A DNA stretch of 37,306 nt from Bacteroidaceae bacterium (lineage in GTDB: Bacteria; Bacteroidota; Bacteroidia; Bacteroidales; Bacteroidaceae). Where the stretch lies: assembly GCA_017560945.1 (NCBI GenBank), contig JAFZDY010000003.1, positions 1 to 37,306 on the forward strand, read 5' to 3'. The position numbers and the translations under genes are program-made. Below the pieces are notes generated by a model, which saw only the letters and a program-made list of their open reading frames with translations, did not search any database and was not told the DNA's origin. Numbering within the stretch: position 1 is the first letter of the stretch; the number at the start of each line of letters is the position of its first letter. Below are positions 25,210-33,967 of this stretch, piece after piece.

Positions 25210-26071
25210 GGCTACACAGGAGCAATCCAAGGGAATATATCAACAGGTTCTTTGCCGTTTTTCCAAGCAAGGGATTGAGTGCTGAGCCTTCACTCTGTGT
25301 TAATGCCTTCCACGTGGAGATGTGTAAAAATAGGTAAATCAAGGGAATTATCCATGAAAAGAGGGAGAGTTGCATCCACACTTTCCACATGACACATACA
25401 CCTATCAACCCTGCAAGTAAGTACCAGCGACTCATTGTCTTACGACCAAAGAGCACTACCGTAGTGTGTTTCCCAACCTGTTTATCATCATCCACATCAC
25501 GATAATTGTTTACCACCAACACATTGGCCGCAAGCAACCCTACTGAAAGAGACGTGGGAAAGGACAAAGACAACCCTGCCCAACTTCCAGTTTGCAGATA
25601 ACAGGTAAGTGTAACAGGCACAATACCAAAGAAAATGACTACTGCCACATCACCCAATCCGTGGTGAGAAAGAGGGTAGGGACCTGCACTGTATGCCAAT
25701 GCAAACACTCCTATGAGAGCACCCACAATGACCATCCACCACTCTCCGTAAAACAACATCAACAGACCTACCATAGCTGCTAACACCAGTGTGGCATAGG
25801 TCGCTAACTTCATGGCTTGAGGTGAAATGTCTCCTTCAGTAACTCCACGACGAAACCCTGCTCTTCCTTTCTTGTCAAGGCCATTCTTATAGTCAAAGTA
25901 TTCGTTTGCAAAGTTGGAAGCCACTTGGGCAAGGGTTGCAAACAACAGACACAAGAGTGCGGGTACGAACCTGAAACTCTCACACATGATGGCACATGCA
26001 GAACCAGCCAACACTCCTGATAAACTAACAGGTAGAGTCCTCAAACGCATGGCTTCAATCCATTTCTTCAT
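25187..26071 (-). CDS. menA: 1,4-dihydroxy-2-naphthoate polyprenyltransferase
   Basis: MenA attaches the prenyl tail to dihydroxynaphthoate in menaquinone synthesis, in the inner membrane. The 294-residue protein has about eight helices and both UbiA-family aspartate motifs: NEYFDYKNGLD (56-66) and NNYRDVDDD (188-196). I chose the start MKKWIEAMRLRTLP at 26071; an upstream in-frame ATG at 26155 would add 28 uncharacteristic residues and overlap menG. It follows menG by 46 bp on the same strand, a coherent pair because MenG methylates the product of MenA. The 3' ends of menA and the convergent symporter overlap by 23 bp. Confidence 0.93.
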   Translation of the reverse strand: MKKWIEAMRLRTLPVSLSGVLAGSACAIMCESFRFVPALLCLLFATLAQVASNFANEYFDYKNGLDKKGRAGFRRGVTEGDISPQAMKLATYATLVLAAMVGLLMLFYGEWWMVIVGALIGVFALAYSAGPYPLSHHGLGDVAVVIFFGIVPVTLTCYLQTGSWAGLSLSFPTSLSVGLLAANVLVVNNYRDVDDDKQVGKHTTVVLFGRKTMSRWYLLAGLIGVCVMWKVWMQLSLFSWIIPLIYLFLHISTWKALTQSEGSALNPLLGKTAKNLLIYSLGLLLCSLIVPFFG

Positions 26072-26117
26072 GAGTAAGAAATTATAATGTATGTGTAGGT
26101 AGATGAATGTATTTGAA

Positions 26118-26816
26118 TTATCCCTTTTGCCCAATGTACATGCGGCATATGCCAAAGGTAAAGGGTTTGTGAGTCACCTTAGTAAAACCAGCCTCCTTCA
26201 TCATCTGCATAAACTTTTCGGGTGCAGGGAAACGAAGTACTGAAGCAGGAAGGTATTCATAAGCTCCTCTGTCGCCTGAAATCCATCCTCCAATAGTGGG
26301 GAGTATCTTCAGGAAATAGAGCTTGTAGCACCAACGTATGAAGCCATTCGAGGGTATTGACAATTCAAGTACTACGAGTTTGCCATCGCGCTTCATCACA
26401 CGACACATCTCCTTCAGTCCTAAATCCAAGTGCTCGAAGTTTCTCACACCAAAGCCCACGGATATTCGGTCAAATGTCTCATCTCCAAAGGTTAATGCCT
26501 CGCAATCGCCTTGCACCATTTCGGCCTTTACACCTGCCGAAGCAATCTTTTCACGACCAATCTTCATCATTCCTTCCGACAAGTCGATACCTGTCACTTG
26601 GCTACCATGGGGCACCTTTTGAGCAATCTCTATGGTAAAGTCGCCCGTGCCACAAGCCACATCCAACACATTCAGTGGGGAGGTTGTATCTACCAATTCG
26701 CGTACAGCCTTCCTTCGCCACCCTTTGTCAATGTTCAGTGAAAGGATATGGTTCAATCTGTCATAGTCGGGTGCTATGTTGTCAAATAGTTTTCTGATTC
26801 CGTCTTTCTTTGCCAT
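26118..26816 (-). CDS. menG: Demethylmenaquinone methyltransferase
   Basis: A 232-residue SAM-dependent methyltransferase of the UbiE/MenG family that carries out the last step of menaquinone synthesis. The family start FDNIAPDYDRLN (11-22), SAM motif VLDVACGTGDF (50-60), GIDLSEGMM and the family-specific GFGVRNFEHLD are all present, and the length is normal. With menA just downstream and no ubiquinone genes in view, menG is the better name than ubiE. A -7-like box lies at 26845-26852, and a 22-bp repeat array lies further upstream. Confidence 0.94.
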   Translation of the reverse strand: MAKKDGIRKLFDNIAPDYDRLNHILSLNIDKGWRRKAVRELVDTTSPLNVLDVACGTGDFTIEIAQKVPHGSQVTGIDLSEGMMKIGREKIASAGVKAEMVQGDCEALTFGDETFDRISVGFGVRNFEHLDLGLKEMCRVMKRDGKLVVLELSIPSNGFIRWCYKLYFLKILPTIGGWISGDRGAYEYLPASVLRFPAPEKFMQMMKEAGFTKVTHKPFTFGICRMYIGQKG

Positions 26817-26844
26817 AGTTCGGTTGATTATCTCTTTCGAAGTG

Positions 26845-26852
26845 CAAAATTA
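26845..26852 (-). promoter_or_regulatory. Candidate -7 box for menG-menA
   Basis: TAATTTTG on the minus strand fits TAnnTTTG and lies 28 bp before the menG start. The -33 region shows only ATTG at a shorter spacing of about 17 bp. Confidence 0.45.
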
Positions 26853-26906
26853 GCATTTATTTTGTCAATCAATGAAGAAATGTAGGTAAATATTTAATTC
26901 ATTGTC

Positions 26907-26994
26907 ATTCATTCTACGATTGAATGTGATTCATTCTATGAATGTATGTGATTCATTCGTAACATGAACAAGGTTCATCCTATGAATAAAAAAA
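26907..26994. repeat. Four direct repeats with exact 22-bp period upstream of menG
   Basis: ATTCATTCTA begins at 26907 and 26929, ATTCATTC at 26951 and the degenerate GTTCATCCTA at 26973: four copies spaced exactly 22 bp. Copies also contain small inverted repeats such as ATTCAT-TCT-ATGAAT. The array lies about 55-140 bp upstream of the menG -7 box and between it and the terminator of the next gene. Confidence 0.7.
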
Positions 26995-27015
26995 CTTCAC
27001 ACGATGTATTTACCC

Positions 27016-27076
27016 TATAAAAAGAGAAGCACGAATTACATGTGCTTCGCAATGAGCATTGCCTTGTAACCCGTGC
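27016..27076 (-). terminator. Terminator of the beta-eliminating lyase gene
   Basis: On the minus strand GCACGGGTTACA pairs with TGTAATTCGTGC over 12 bp, with two G-U wobbles (27029-27076). TTCTCTTTTTATA follows. It lies just past the lyase stop at 27115. A competing shorter hairpin, AAGCAC/GTGCTT, lies within it. Confidence 0.75.
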
Positions 27077-27114
27077 AACTTGTATAATTTTATCTCTTAC
27101 TTTCAGCAAGCGAA

Positions 27115-28563
27115 TCAGAGTGAATCCCCGAAGTCTTCCTTAAACTTGGTAACGAGTTCCTCTTGCCAATGGCCGATTTCCTTCAGGCGACCGAAGAAGA
27201 AGCGGAGTACGGCAGGTTCTTCCACCCACTTGAGACCTCCGATGAGTTGGCGATTATCCCACAACCATTTCACACGGTCGGCCACATACTTGATTTGCGA
27301 AAGTGTGTACACACGACGAGGCACAGCCAAGCGCATAAGTTCGAGTTCTGAATAGCGCTCAGTACCATCCGGCTCACGTTGTTCAGACAGAGAACCACGC
27401 TCCATACCACGAATACCACTGGCAATGTAGAGAGCTGCAGCTACTGCGGCAGCAGGGTATTGGTCATGGGGCATATCGGGTACAAACTCCATACAGTTGA
27501 GGTGAGCACCCAATCCACCCGCAGGCTTAATCATAGGCACACCATAGGCATCCAATTCCTTTACAAGGTATGAGATGAATTCAGGACCGTGGCTCAAGTA
27601 ATCCATATCGAGTGACTCATAAAGGCCCTCGGCCATAGCTTCGATAGAACGAACGTCGATACCTCCGTATGTCAAGAATCCTTCGTAGAGGGGGATGTAC
27701 TCCATCATGCTCTTGATAAGTTCGGTATTGTGGCTGATGATGGCACCACCACGTGCGAAACCAAGTTTACGAGCAGAGAAGTAGATGATGTCCATCTTGT
27801 TTGCCAAGAGGTGGTAAATTTCCTTCGGAGTCATGTACTTGCACTGTGCTTCGCGAGTCTTCATGAAGTAGATGTTATCCTGAAGAAGTGAAGCGTCGAG
27901 GATGCTGGGTACGCCAAAGTCGTGACAGATGTCAGCTACGGCCAACATATTTTCAAGACTAACGGGCTGTCCACCAATGAGGTTAGTACCAGCCTCTACA
28001 CGCACGTAAGCAACCTTCTCAGGACCAATCTCACGAATGGCCTTCTTCAATTCGCGCAAGTCAAAGTCGCCCTTGAAGGGGTCGTCGCTCTGGGGGATAA
28101 GACCTTTCTTGTGTACCAACTCTATCACATCACCTCCGCAACGTGTTACGTGAGCCTTGGTAGTAGTGAAGTGGAAGTTCATGATGGCGGTCATACCAGG
28201 TTTTACGAAACGCTCGGCAAGGATGTTTTCGCACGCACGTCCCTGGTGAGCAGGAAGCACGTTGTCCACACCAAACACATCCTTAATCGCTTTTTTCAAG
28301 CGGTTGAAGGTTTCACTACCTGCATACGCATCGTCGGCAATGTGCATAGCAGCAGTCTGTCTATCAGACATAGCGTTCACACCCGAGTCAGTAAGCATAT
28401 CGAGGTAAATGTCCTTGTTTTGCAACAGGAAAGTATTGTTACCTGCTTGTTGGATAGCACGAAGGCGCTCGTCCACAGGGAGGAGGTTGAGTTTTTGTAC
28501 AACACGTACCTTATGCATCTCCAAAGGTACTTGGTCTTCTGATTTATAAAATTTTACACTCAT
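27115..28563 (-). CDS. Tryptophanase/tyrosine phenol-lyase family enzyme (PLP)
   Basis: A 482-residue PLP-dependent beta-eliminating lyase, which would cleave an aromatic amino acid to pyruvate, ammonia and an aromatic product. Conserved: LLTDSGVNAMSD (57-67), Tyr80, Arg109 in HQGR, PLP-stacking Phe132, Asp223, PLP Lys266 in SARK, and PRRVYT. Aligned by eye to Citrobacter tyrosine phenol-lyase (offset nine), Thr133 and Arg389 equal its Thr124 and Arg381, where E. coli tryptophanase has Asp137 and Ile396. Yet Leu226 replaces the conserved Arg217, and the loop after Lys266 (LGFARGG) is one residue short and lacks the Asn of the potassium site. It is often annotated as tryptophanase, but the substrate is open. 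Monocistronic, with its own promoter and terminator. Confidence 0.85.
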   Translation of the reverse strand: MSVKFYKSEDQVPLEMHKVRVVQKLNLLPVDERLRAIQQAGNNTFLLQNKDIYLDMLTDSGVNAMSDRQTAAMHIADDAYAGSETFNRLKKAIKDVFGVDNVLPAHQGRACENILAERFVKPGMTAIMNFHFTTTKAHVTRCGGDVIELVHKKGLIPQSDDPFKGDFDLRELKKAIREIGPEKVAYVRVEAGTNLIGGQPVSLENMLAVADICHDFGVPSILDASLLQDNIYFMKTREAQCKYMTPKEIYHLLANKMDIIYFSARKLGFARGGAIISHNTELIKSMMEYIPLYEGFLTYGGIDVRSIEAMAEGLYESLDMDYLSHGPEFISYLVKELDAYGVPMIKPAGGLGAHLNCMEFVPDMPHDQYPAAAVAAALYIASGIRGMERGSLSEQREPDGTERYSELELMRLAVPRRVYTLSQIKYVADRVKWLWDNRQLIGGLKWVEEPAVLRFFFGRLKEIGHWQEELVTKFKEDFGDSL

Positions 28564-28615
28564 GGTATTATGTATTTTAAGTTAATTTTAATTGGTTGTT
28601 TCTTTTAACGGGTTG

Positions 28616-28645
28616 CAAATATATAGCAAATTATTCAATTACAAA
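28616..28645 (-). promoter_or_regulatory. Promoter of the beta-eliminating lyase gene
   Basis: On the minus strand TTTG (28642-28645), an 18-bp spacer and TATATTTG (28616-28623) fit the Bacteroidales promoter well. The predicted leader is about 45 nt. It lies in the 396-bp divergent region shared with the ATP synthase operon. Confidence 0.65.
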
Positions 28646-28861
28646 ACAAAATGAAAGCAAAAATACTATATTTGCCATAAAAATGATGGTTTAGTATATT
28701 CATAGTGAGTAAAATTTAGTGAAATGAATCAAGAACTTATGCTGTATAACATCTTTATGTAATTTAAAAACTTAAAAAAGCAAAAAATGACGATACAAGT
28801 AGGATGTTTAATGTTTAAATGTTTATCTTTGCAAAAGTTTGATTTTCTACACGAGAAATAA

Positions 28862-28894
28862 TTTCACCCTGTGTGTGAGAAAAAAATATCTTTG
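28862..28894 (+). promoter_or_regulatory. Candidate promoter of the ATP synthase operon
   Basis: TTTC (28862-28865), 21 bp and TATCTTTG (28887-28894) place a start near 28901, about 60 nt before atpD. A second exact -7 box, TATCTTTG at 28824-28831, and a third, TATATTTG at 28667-28674, lack a clear -33 partner, so several start points are possible. Confidence 0.5.
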
Positions 28895-28941
28895 GTAGTG
28901 AAGAAAATACTGAAAGACGAGACCTTACATTATTTATATAA

Positions 28942-30474
<1,533 letters not shown>

Positions 30475-30753
30475 GAGAAATCAGCGACAAGTGATAAATC
30501 ACTTTCACCTAACTGTGATTCGTGATAATTGAGCTATGAGTTGTGAGCTTTGAGCAATGAGCAATAATTGCTAAAGACTTCGATACTGACGAGTAATAGT
30601 GAACTAATTAGTTCGAGCAAGTTCTCATCAAGCTACGCAAGTCAGAATTCAGAATTAATGAAGTTTGCTTCATCTGCATCAAAAAAGTCATGCAAGAAAA
30701 GTAACCACTCGTCACTAGTAGCAATTCACTATTAACTAACAAAAAATAGAATA
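30475..30753 (+). repeat. Repeat-filled spacer between atpD and atpC
   Basis: No gene is visible in these 279 bp. Short units built on GAGCTATGAG, GAGCTTTGAG and GAGCAATGAGCAATAATTGCT lie around 30530-30570. Copy 1 of the TCATCAAGCTACGCAAGTCA element lies at 30625-30644, in the wider context AATTAGTTCG...GAATTAATGAAG (30606-30662). A segment resembling AAGTAACCACTCGTCACTA near 30699-30717 recurs before atpA at about 33928. It breaks an otherwise compact gene pair. Confidence 0.7.
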
Positions 30754-31017
30754 ATGCCCATACATCTACAAATATTGACACCTGAAAAGCCCCTGTTCGA
30801 TGGACGAGTGAGCAAGGCTACCTTCCCTGGCACAAAGGGTAGGTTCACCGTGTTGCCTCGCCACGCGGCGCTCATCTCTTCGTTGGAGGGTGGTGTCATC
30901 AACTTCTCTGAACTTAGGGGAGACAATCCTCACGAGGCAGTGGAGCACATCATCCACATTAGTGGCGGATTTGTAGAGGTAAAGAACAATCACATAGTAG
31001 CATGTGTAGAGAAATGA
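30754..31017 (+). CDS. atpC: F1Fo ATP synthase epsilon subunit (short form)
   Basis: An 87-residue subunit containing only the N-terminal beta-sandwich (LQILTPEKPLFDG, FPGTKGRFTVLPRHAALIS). The C-terminal helical pair found in the roughly 135-residue E. coli protein is missing, so the usual epsilon brake on ATP hydrolysis is probably absent. Short epsilon subunits are, to my knowledge, normal in Bacteroidetes. Its stop overlaps the atpB start in ATGA, suggesting coupled translation. Confidence 0.93.
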   Translation: MPIHLQILTPEKPLFDGRVSKATFPGTKGRFTVLPRHAALISSLEGGVINFSELRGDNPHEAVEHIIHISGGFVEVKNNHIVACVEK

Positions 31018-32084
31018 GACACCATACGAACTACCTTCTCACGGTCATTCTTCTTTTGATGATGACCCTGTTGCCCGCCCATGCATTGGCGAGCAATAGC
31101 CATTCTTCGGGCGAAATGGACGTCAAGGAGGTAATCTTTGAGCACCTCGGCGATGCGTATGAGTGGCACATAATTACATGGGGCAATTCACACATCAGCC
31201 TTCCTCTTCCCATCATCGTTTATAGTGTCGAGAGTGGATGGCACACTTTCCTCTCTTCACGTCTTCACCATGGACACGCGTACGAGGGATTTCACCTTGC
31301 TACCGAGGGGAAATATGTGGGAAAGGTTGTCGAGACACTTCCCTCAGGCGAGGTCGTTCGTCCGCTAGATATCTCGCTCACTAAGGTAGCCGCAGGCATT
31401 CTCATCAATAGCCTATTGCTTGTATGCATCATCTTAGGTGTCAGTAGTTGGTATAAGCGTCGTGAGGTCACCGACAAGGCTCCTCGCGGATTCGTAGGAG
31501 CCGTAGAGATGCTCATTGTCACCGTGTACGACGGTATCATAAAACCCAGCGTGGGCGAAGATTATAAGCGCTATGCGCCCTATCTGCTCACCGCTTTTTT
31601 CTTCATTTTCTTTAGCAATCTCATGGGGCTTGTTCCCTTCTTTCCTGGCGGAGTCAATGTGACTGGTAACATTGCCATCACCCTTGTCCTTGCCCTTTGC
31701 ACCTTCGTGGCCGTCAACGTGTTTGGCACTCGCGAGTATTGGCGCGAAATTCTTTGGCCCGATGTGCCTACGTGGATGAAGTGCCCATTGCCACTCATGC
31801 CAGTCATCGAGTTATTTGGCATCTTCACCAAGCCCTTTGCGCTCACCGTGCGTTTGTTGGCCAACATCATGGCTGGCCACTCTGTGATATTAGCCCTTGT
31901 GTGCATCATCTTCATCACCCATTCTATGGGTGCGGTCATTGGGGGAAGCCTCACGGTGGTGTCGGTACTCTTTAGCATCTTCATGAATTGTCTAGAGTTA
32001 CTCGTTGCCTTCATCCAAGCCTATGTCTTCACCATGCTCTCCGCCGTGTTCATAGGAATGTCGAGGGTGAAGCAACACGGTTAA
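31014..32084 (+). CDS. atpB: F1Fo ATP synthase a subunit
   Basis: The 356-residue Fo stator subunit that lines the proton path. I chose the ATG at 31014, overlapping the atpC stop by 4 bp; an in-frame ATG at 31002 would add four residues. The first 25 residues (LTVILLLMMTLLPAHALA) look like a signal peptide. A long N-terminal segment of about 100 residues precedes the helices, making it larger than the 271-residue E. coli protein. The essential arginine is Arg280 in VRLLANIMAGH, where His replaces E. coli Glu219, a known pairing. Confidence 0.95.
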   Translation: MRHHTNYLLTVILLLMMTLLPAHALASNSHSSGEMDVKEVIFEHLGDAYEWHIITWGNSHISLPLPIIVYSVESGWHTFLSSRLHHGHAYEGFHLATEGKYVGKVVETLPSGEVVRPLDISLTKVAAGILINSLLLVCIILGVSSWYKRREVTDKAPRGFVGAVEMLIVTVYDGIIKPSVGEDYKRYAPYLLTAFFFIFFSNLMGLVPFFPGGVNVTGNIAITLVLALCTFVAVNVFGTREYWREILWPDVPTWMKCPLPLMPVIELFGIFTKPFALTVRLLANIMAGHSVILALVCIIFITHSMGAVIGGSLTVVSVLFSIFMNCLELLVAFIQAYVFTMLSAVFIGMSRVKQHG

Positions 32085-32161
32085 GAATGAAAGAATAAAA
32101 AGTTGAGAAAATAATAAATCATAATCTATAATTTATAATTCATAATTCATAATTAAAAAAC
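32085..32161 (+). other. AT-rich spacer before atpE
   Basis: It consists largely of repeated ATAATTYATAATT units (TATAATTTATAATTCATAATTCATAATT near 32121-32154, read as overlapping parts). Similar units appear beside the repeat elements before atpA and atpG. Confidence 0.4.
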
Positions 32162-32416
32162 ATGTTATCATTAGTAGCATTACAAGCGGTCGCAGGAGCC
32201 GCAAGTTTAGGAAAAGTAGGTGCCGCTCTCGGAGCCGCCATTGCCGTAATTGGAGCCGCATGGGCTATTGGTAAAATCGGTAGTTCAGCCATGGAAGCCA
32301 TTGCACGTCAACCCGAGTCTGCAGGAGACATCCGCACCACCATGATCATCATTGGTGCGCTCATCGAGGGTGCAGCTCTGTTTGCCATCGTAGTGTGTCT
32401 GCTCGCCGTATTCTGA
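32162..32416 (+). CDS. atpE: F1Fo ATP synthase c subunit
   Basis: The 84-residue rotor-ring subunit with two hydrophobic helices (about 12-47 and 57-82) and the polar loop ARQPES at 48-53. The ion-binding carboxylate is Glu69 in GALIEGAAL. The residue after it is Gly, not the Ser/Thr of sodium-binding rings, which suggests protons as the coupling ion. It lies only 7 bp before atpF. Confidence 0.96.
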   Translation: MLSLVALQAVAGAASLGKVGAALGAAIAVIGAAWAIGKIGSSAMEAIARQPESAGDIRTTMIIIGALIEGAALFAIVVCLLAVF

Positions 32417-32423
32417 TTTTCCT

Positions 32424-32939
32424 ATGGAGTTGTTTACACCCGATGCCGGTTTGCTCTTTTGGATGGTCCTCTCCTTTGGAGTGGTCTTCTTGGTATTGGC
32501 CAAGTGGGGTTTCCCTGTCATCACCCGCATGGTGGACGATCGCAAGCGCTTTATCGACCAATCGCTCGATGCCGCACGCGAAGCCAATGAGAAGTTGACC
32601 GACATCAAGAAGCAGAGCGAGACTATATTGGCTCAGGCACGCGAGGAACAGGCAAAAATCCTCAAGGAAGCAGCTGATACTCGTGCCCTCCTCATCGAGG
32701 AAGCACGTGCCGAAGCGCGCACCGAGGGAGCCCGTCTCCTCAGCGAGGCTCGTGTTCAGATTCAACAAGAGAAGGAGGCTGCCTTGCGTGACATCCGCCA
32801 GCAGACCGCCCAGATAGCCATCGAGGTAGCCGAGAAGATCATGCGTAAGTCCCTCACCGACGAGCGCCAACACATGGAGTTGATCGAGAGAATGGTGGAG
32901 AGTGAAGGACCACATCCCTTACCGACCTCCGAAGAATAG
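32424..32939 (+). CDS. atpF: F1Fo ATP synthase b subunit
   Basis: The 171-residue peripheral stalk subunit: one N-terminal membrane helix (about 8-28) and a long, charged, Ala/Glu/Arg-rich coiled coil. The helix ends at IERMVES near 158. The last ten or so residues, EGPHPLPTSEE, are not helical and come from the left end of a dispersed repeat that also lies after atpH. The original C-terminus was probably replaced by insertion of that repeat. Confidence 0.95.
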   Translation: MELFTPDAGLLFWMVLSFGVVFLVLAKWGFPVITRMVDDRKRFIDQSLDAAREANEKLTDIKKQSETILAQAREEQAKILKEAADTRALLIEEARAEARTEGARLLSEARVQIQQEKEAALRDIRQQTAQIAIEVAEKIMRKSLTDERQHMELIERMVESEGPHPLPTSEE

Positions 32940-33014
32940 GGCACTATGCTTCCCTCGCTACGGCACGAATTGATATCTAATCAATTCACGAGGCCTTGCT
33001 ACGCCCCAAGGGGA
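32910..33014 (+). repeat. Palindromic dispersed repeat, copy 1 (atpF end and spacer)
   Basis: It shares about 100 bp with the copy at 33632-33740: CATCCCT..., GACCTCCG, AGGGCACTATGCT, CCTCGCTACGGCACGAATTG, then ATCAATTC and CGAGGCCTTGCTACGCCC. The centre is a hairpin, GAATTGAT-N5-ATCAATTC, with the loop changed between copies (ATCTA here, ATCCG there). Its left end encodes the last codons and stop of atpF. Confidence 0.85.
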
Positions 33015-33082
33015 AGACGTAAATAGTTAAATTATCATTAACTAAACGTAAGCCAACCATATAGTCAATAGTCACTTTCAAC

Positions 33083-33625
33083 ATGGAAACAGGAACCATA
33101 GCCACACGATACGCCAAGGCGCTATGGGCTTACGCCCTCGAGTGCAAGGCCGAGGAGGAGATCTATCCGCAAATGTTCTCCCTCTGTCGTTCGTTGATGC
33201 AGGTCAAGGAGTTTCAGCGCGCATTGCTCAATCCCGCCATCGATCGCACCACCAAGTTTGCCCTCTTGGCGCAAGCCTCGGGAGTCGATCAGTTGCACCC
33301 CGTGTGCCATCGATTCCTCACCCTTGTTTTCGACCAGCGTCGCGAGCGATATCTGCTCTTCATTCTTGCCTCATTTGTTGCTCACTATCGCCATGCAAAG
33401 GGGCTCTATGTAGGCAAACTCACCACGGCAGCCCCCCTTGACGACTCCACACTCGACAATCTCAAGCAGATGATTGCCAAGGATATACAAGGCACAGTAG
33501 AGTTCGATGTTCGTGTGGACGAAGACCTCATTGGTGGATTCATCCTCCAGCTTGATAATCTCCGCATGGACGCCAGTGTAAAGGGACAACTCAAGCAGAT
33601 TGCCGAGGAGTGGAAGAGGGGGTGA
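33083..33625 (+). CDS. atpH: F1Fo ATP synthase delta subunit
   Basis: A 180-residue stator subunit joining the b stalk to the top of F1. The N-terminal helical domain begins TIATRYAKALWAYALE; the C-terminal domain carries DEDLIGGFILQLDN and DASVKGQLKQI, the usual delta signature. It starts 143 bp after atpF and is followed by a 342-bp repeat-rich spacer. Confidence 0.95.
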   Translation: METGTIATRYAKALWAYALECKAEEEIYPQMFSLCRSLMQVKEFQRALLNPAIDRTTKFALLAQASGVDQLHPVCHRFLTLVFDQRRERYLLFILASFVAHYRHAKGLYVGKLTTAAPLDDSTLDNLKQMIAKDIQGTVEFDVRVDEDLIGGFILQLDNLRMDASVKGQLKQIAEEWKRG

Positions 33626-33631
33626 TAAACG

Positions 33632-33740
33632 GACTCCATCCCTGACTGACCTCCGTCGCTTAGGGCACTATGCTCCCCCTCGCTACGGCACGAATTGATA
33701 TCCGATCAATTCTCGAGGCCTTGCTACGCCCCTCTATGGG
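33632..33740 (+). repeat. Palindromic dispersed repeat, copy 2 (after atpH)
   Basis: Near-identical to the element at 32910-33014, with the same central hairpin GAATTGAT-N5-ATCAATTC. Here the right end runs on into CCCCTCTATGGGAAGGAGTG, a segment also seen between the murU-like and amgK-like genes. Confidence 0.85.
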
Positions 33741-33967
33741 AAGGAGTGAAATAATGGAATAAAGAAAAAATAATCCGTTGAAAAAAAGTCAGTGTCAATT
33801 TGTGTAATCAGTGTGCTCCGTGGTCAAAGAAGAAGAGGATGAAATAATTAGTTCGCTATTGCTCATCAAGCTACGCAAGTCATAATTCATAATTAATGAA
33901 GTCTGCGTCTAAAAAATTAAGTAAACAAAGTAACCACTAGTCACTATTCATTAAAAAAATAAACATC
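33741..33967 (+). repeat. Repeat-filled spacer before atpA
   Basis: No gene is visible. Copy 2 of the TCATCAAGCTACGCAAGTCA element lies at 33863-33882, followed by ATAATTCATAATTAATGAAG. AAGTAACCACTAGTCACTATTC near 33928, read in two parts, echoes the atpD-atpC spacer. With the preceding element, 342 bp separate atpH and atpA. Confidence 0.75.

Noticed and set aside
26072-26155. In-frame upstream ATG for menA at 26155
   Set aside because: The extra 28 residues do not look like MenA, and the longer gene would overlap menG; MKKWIEAMRLRTLP is the usual family start.
26907-26994. CRISPR array
   Set aside because: The 22-bp units are contiguous, without unique spacers, and no cas genes are nearby. 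The same holds for the heptamer and octamer arrays.
27922-28542. 206-codon open frame antisense to the beta-eliminating lyase
   Set aside because: The opposite strand is an unmistakable conserved enzyme; nothing in the antisense translation is recognisable.
30475-30753. Extra small gene between atpD and atpC (such as an AtpI-like protein)
   Set aside because: No frame of useful length or hydrophobic pattern; the sequence is dispersed repeat.
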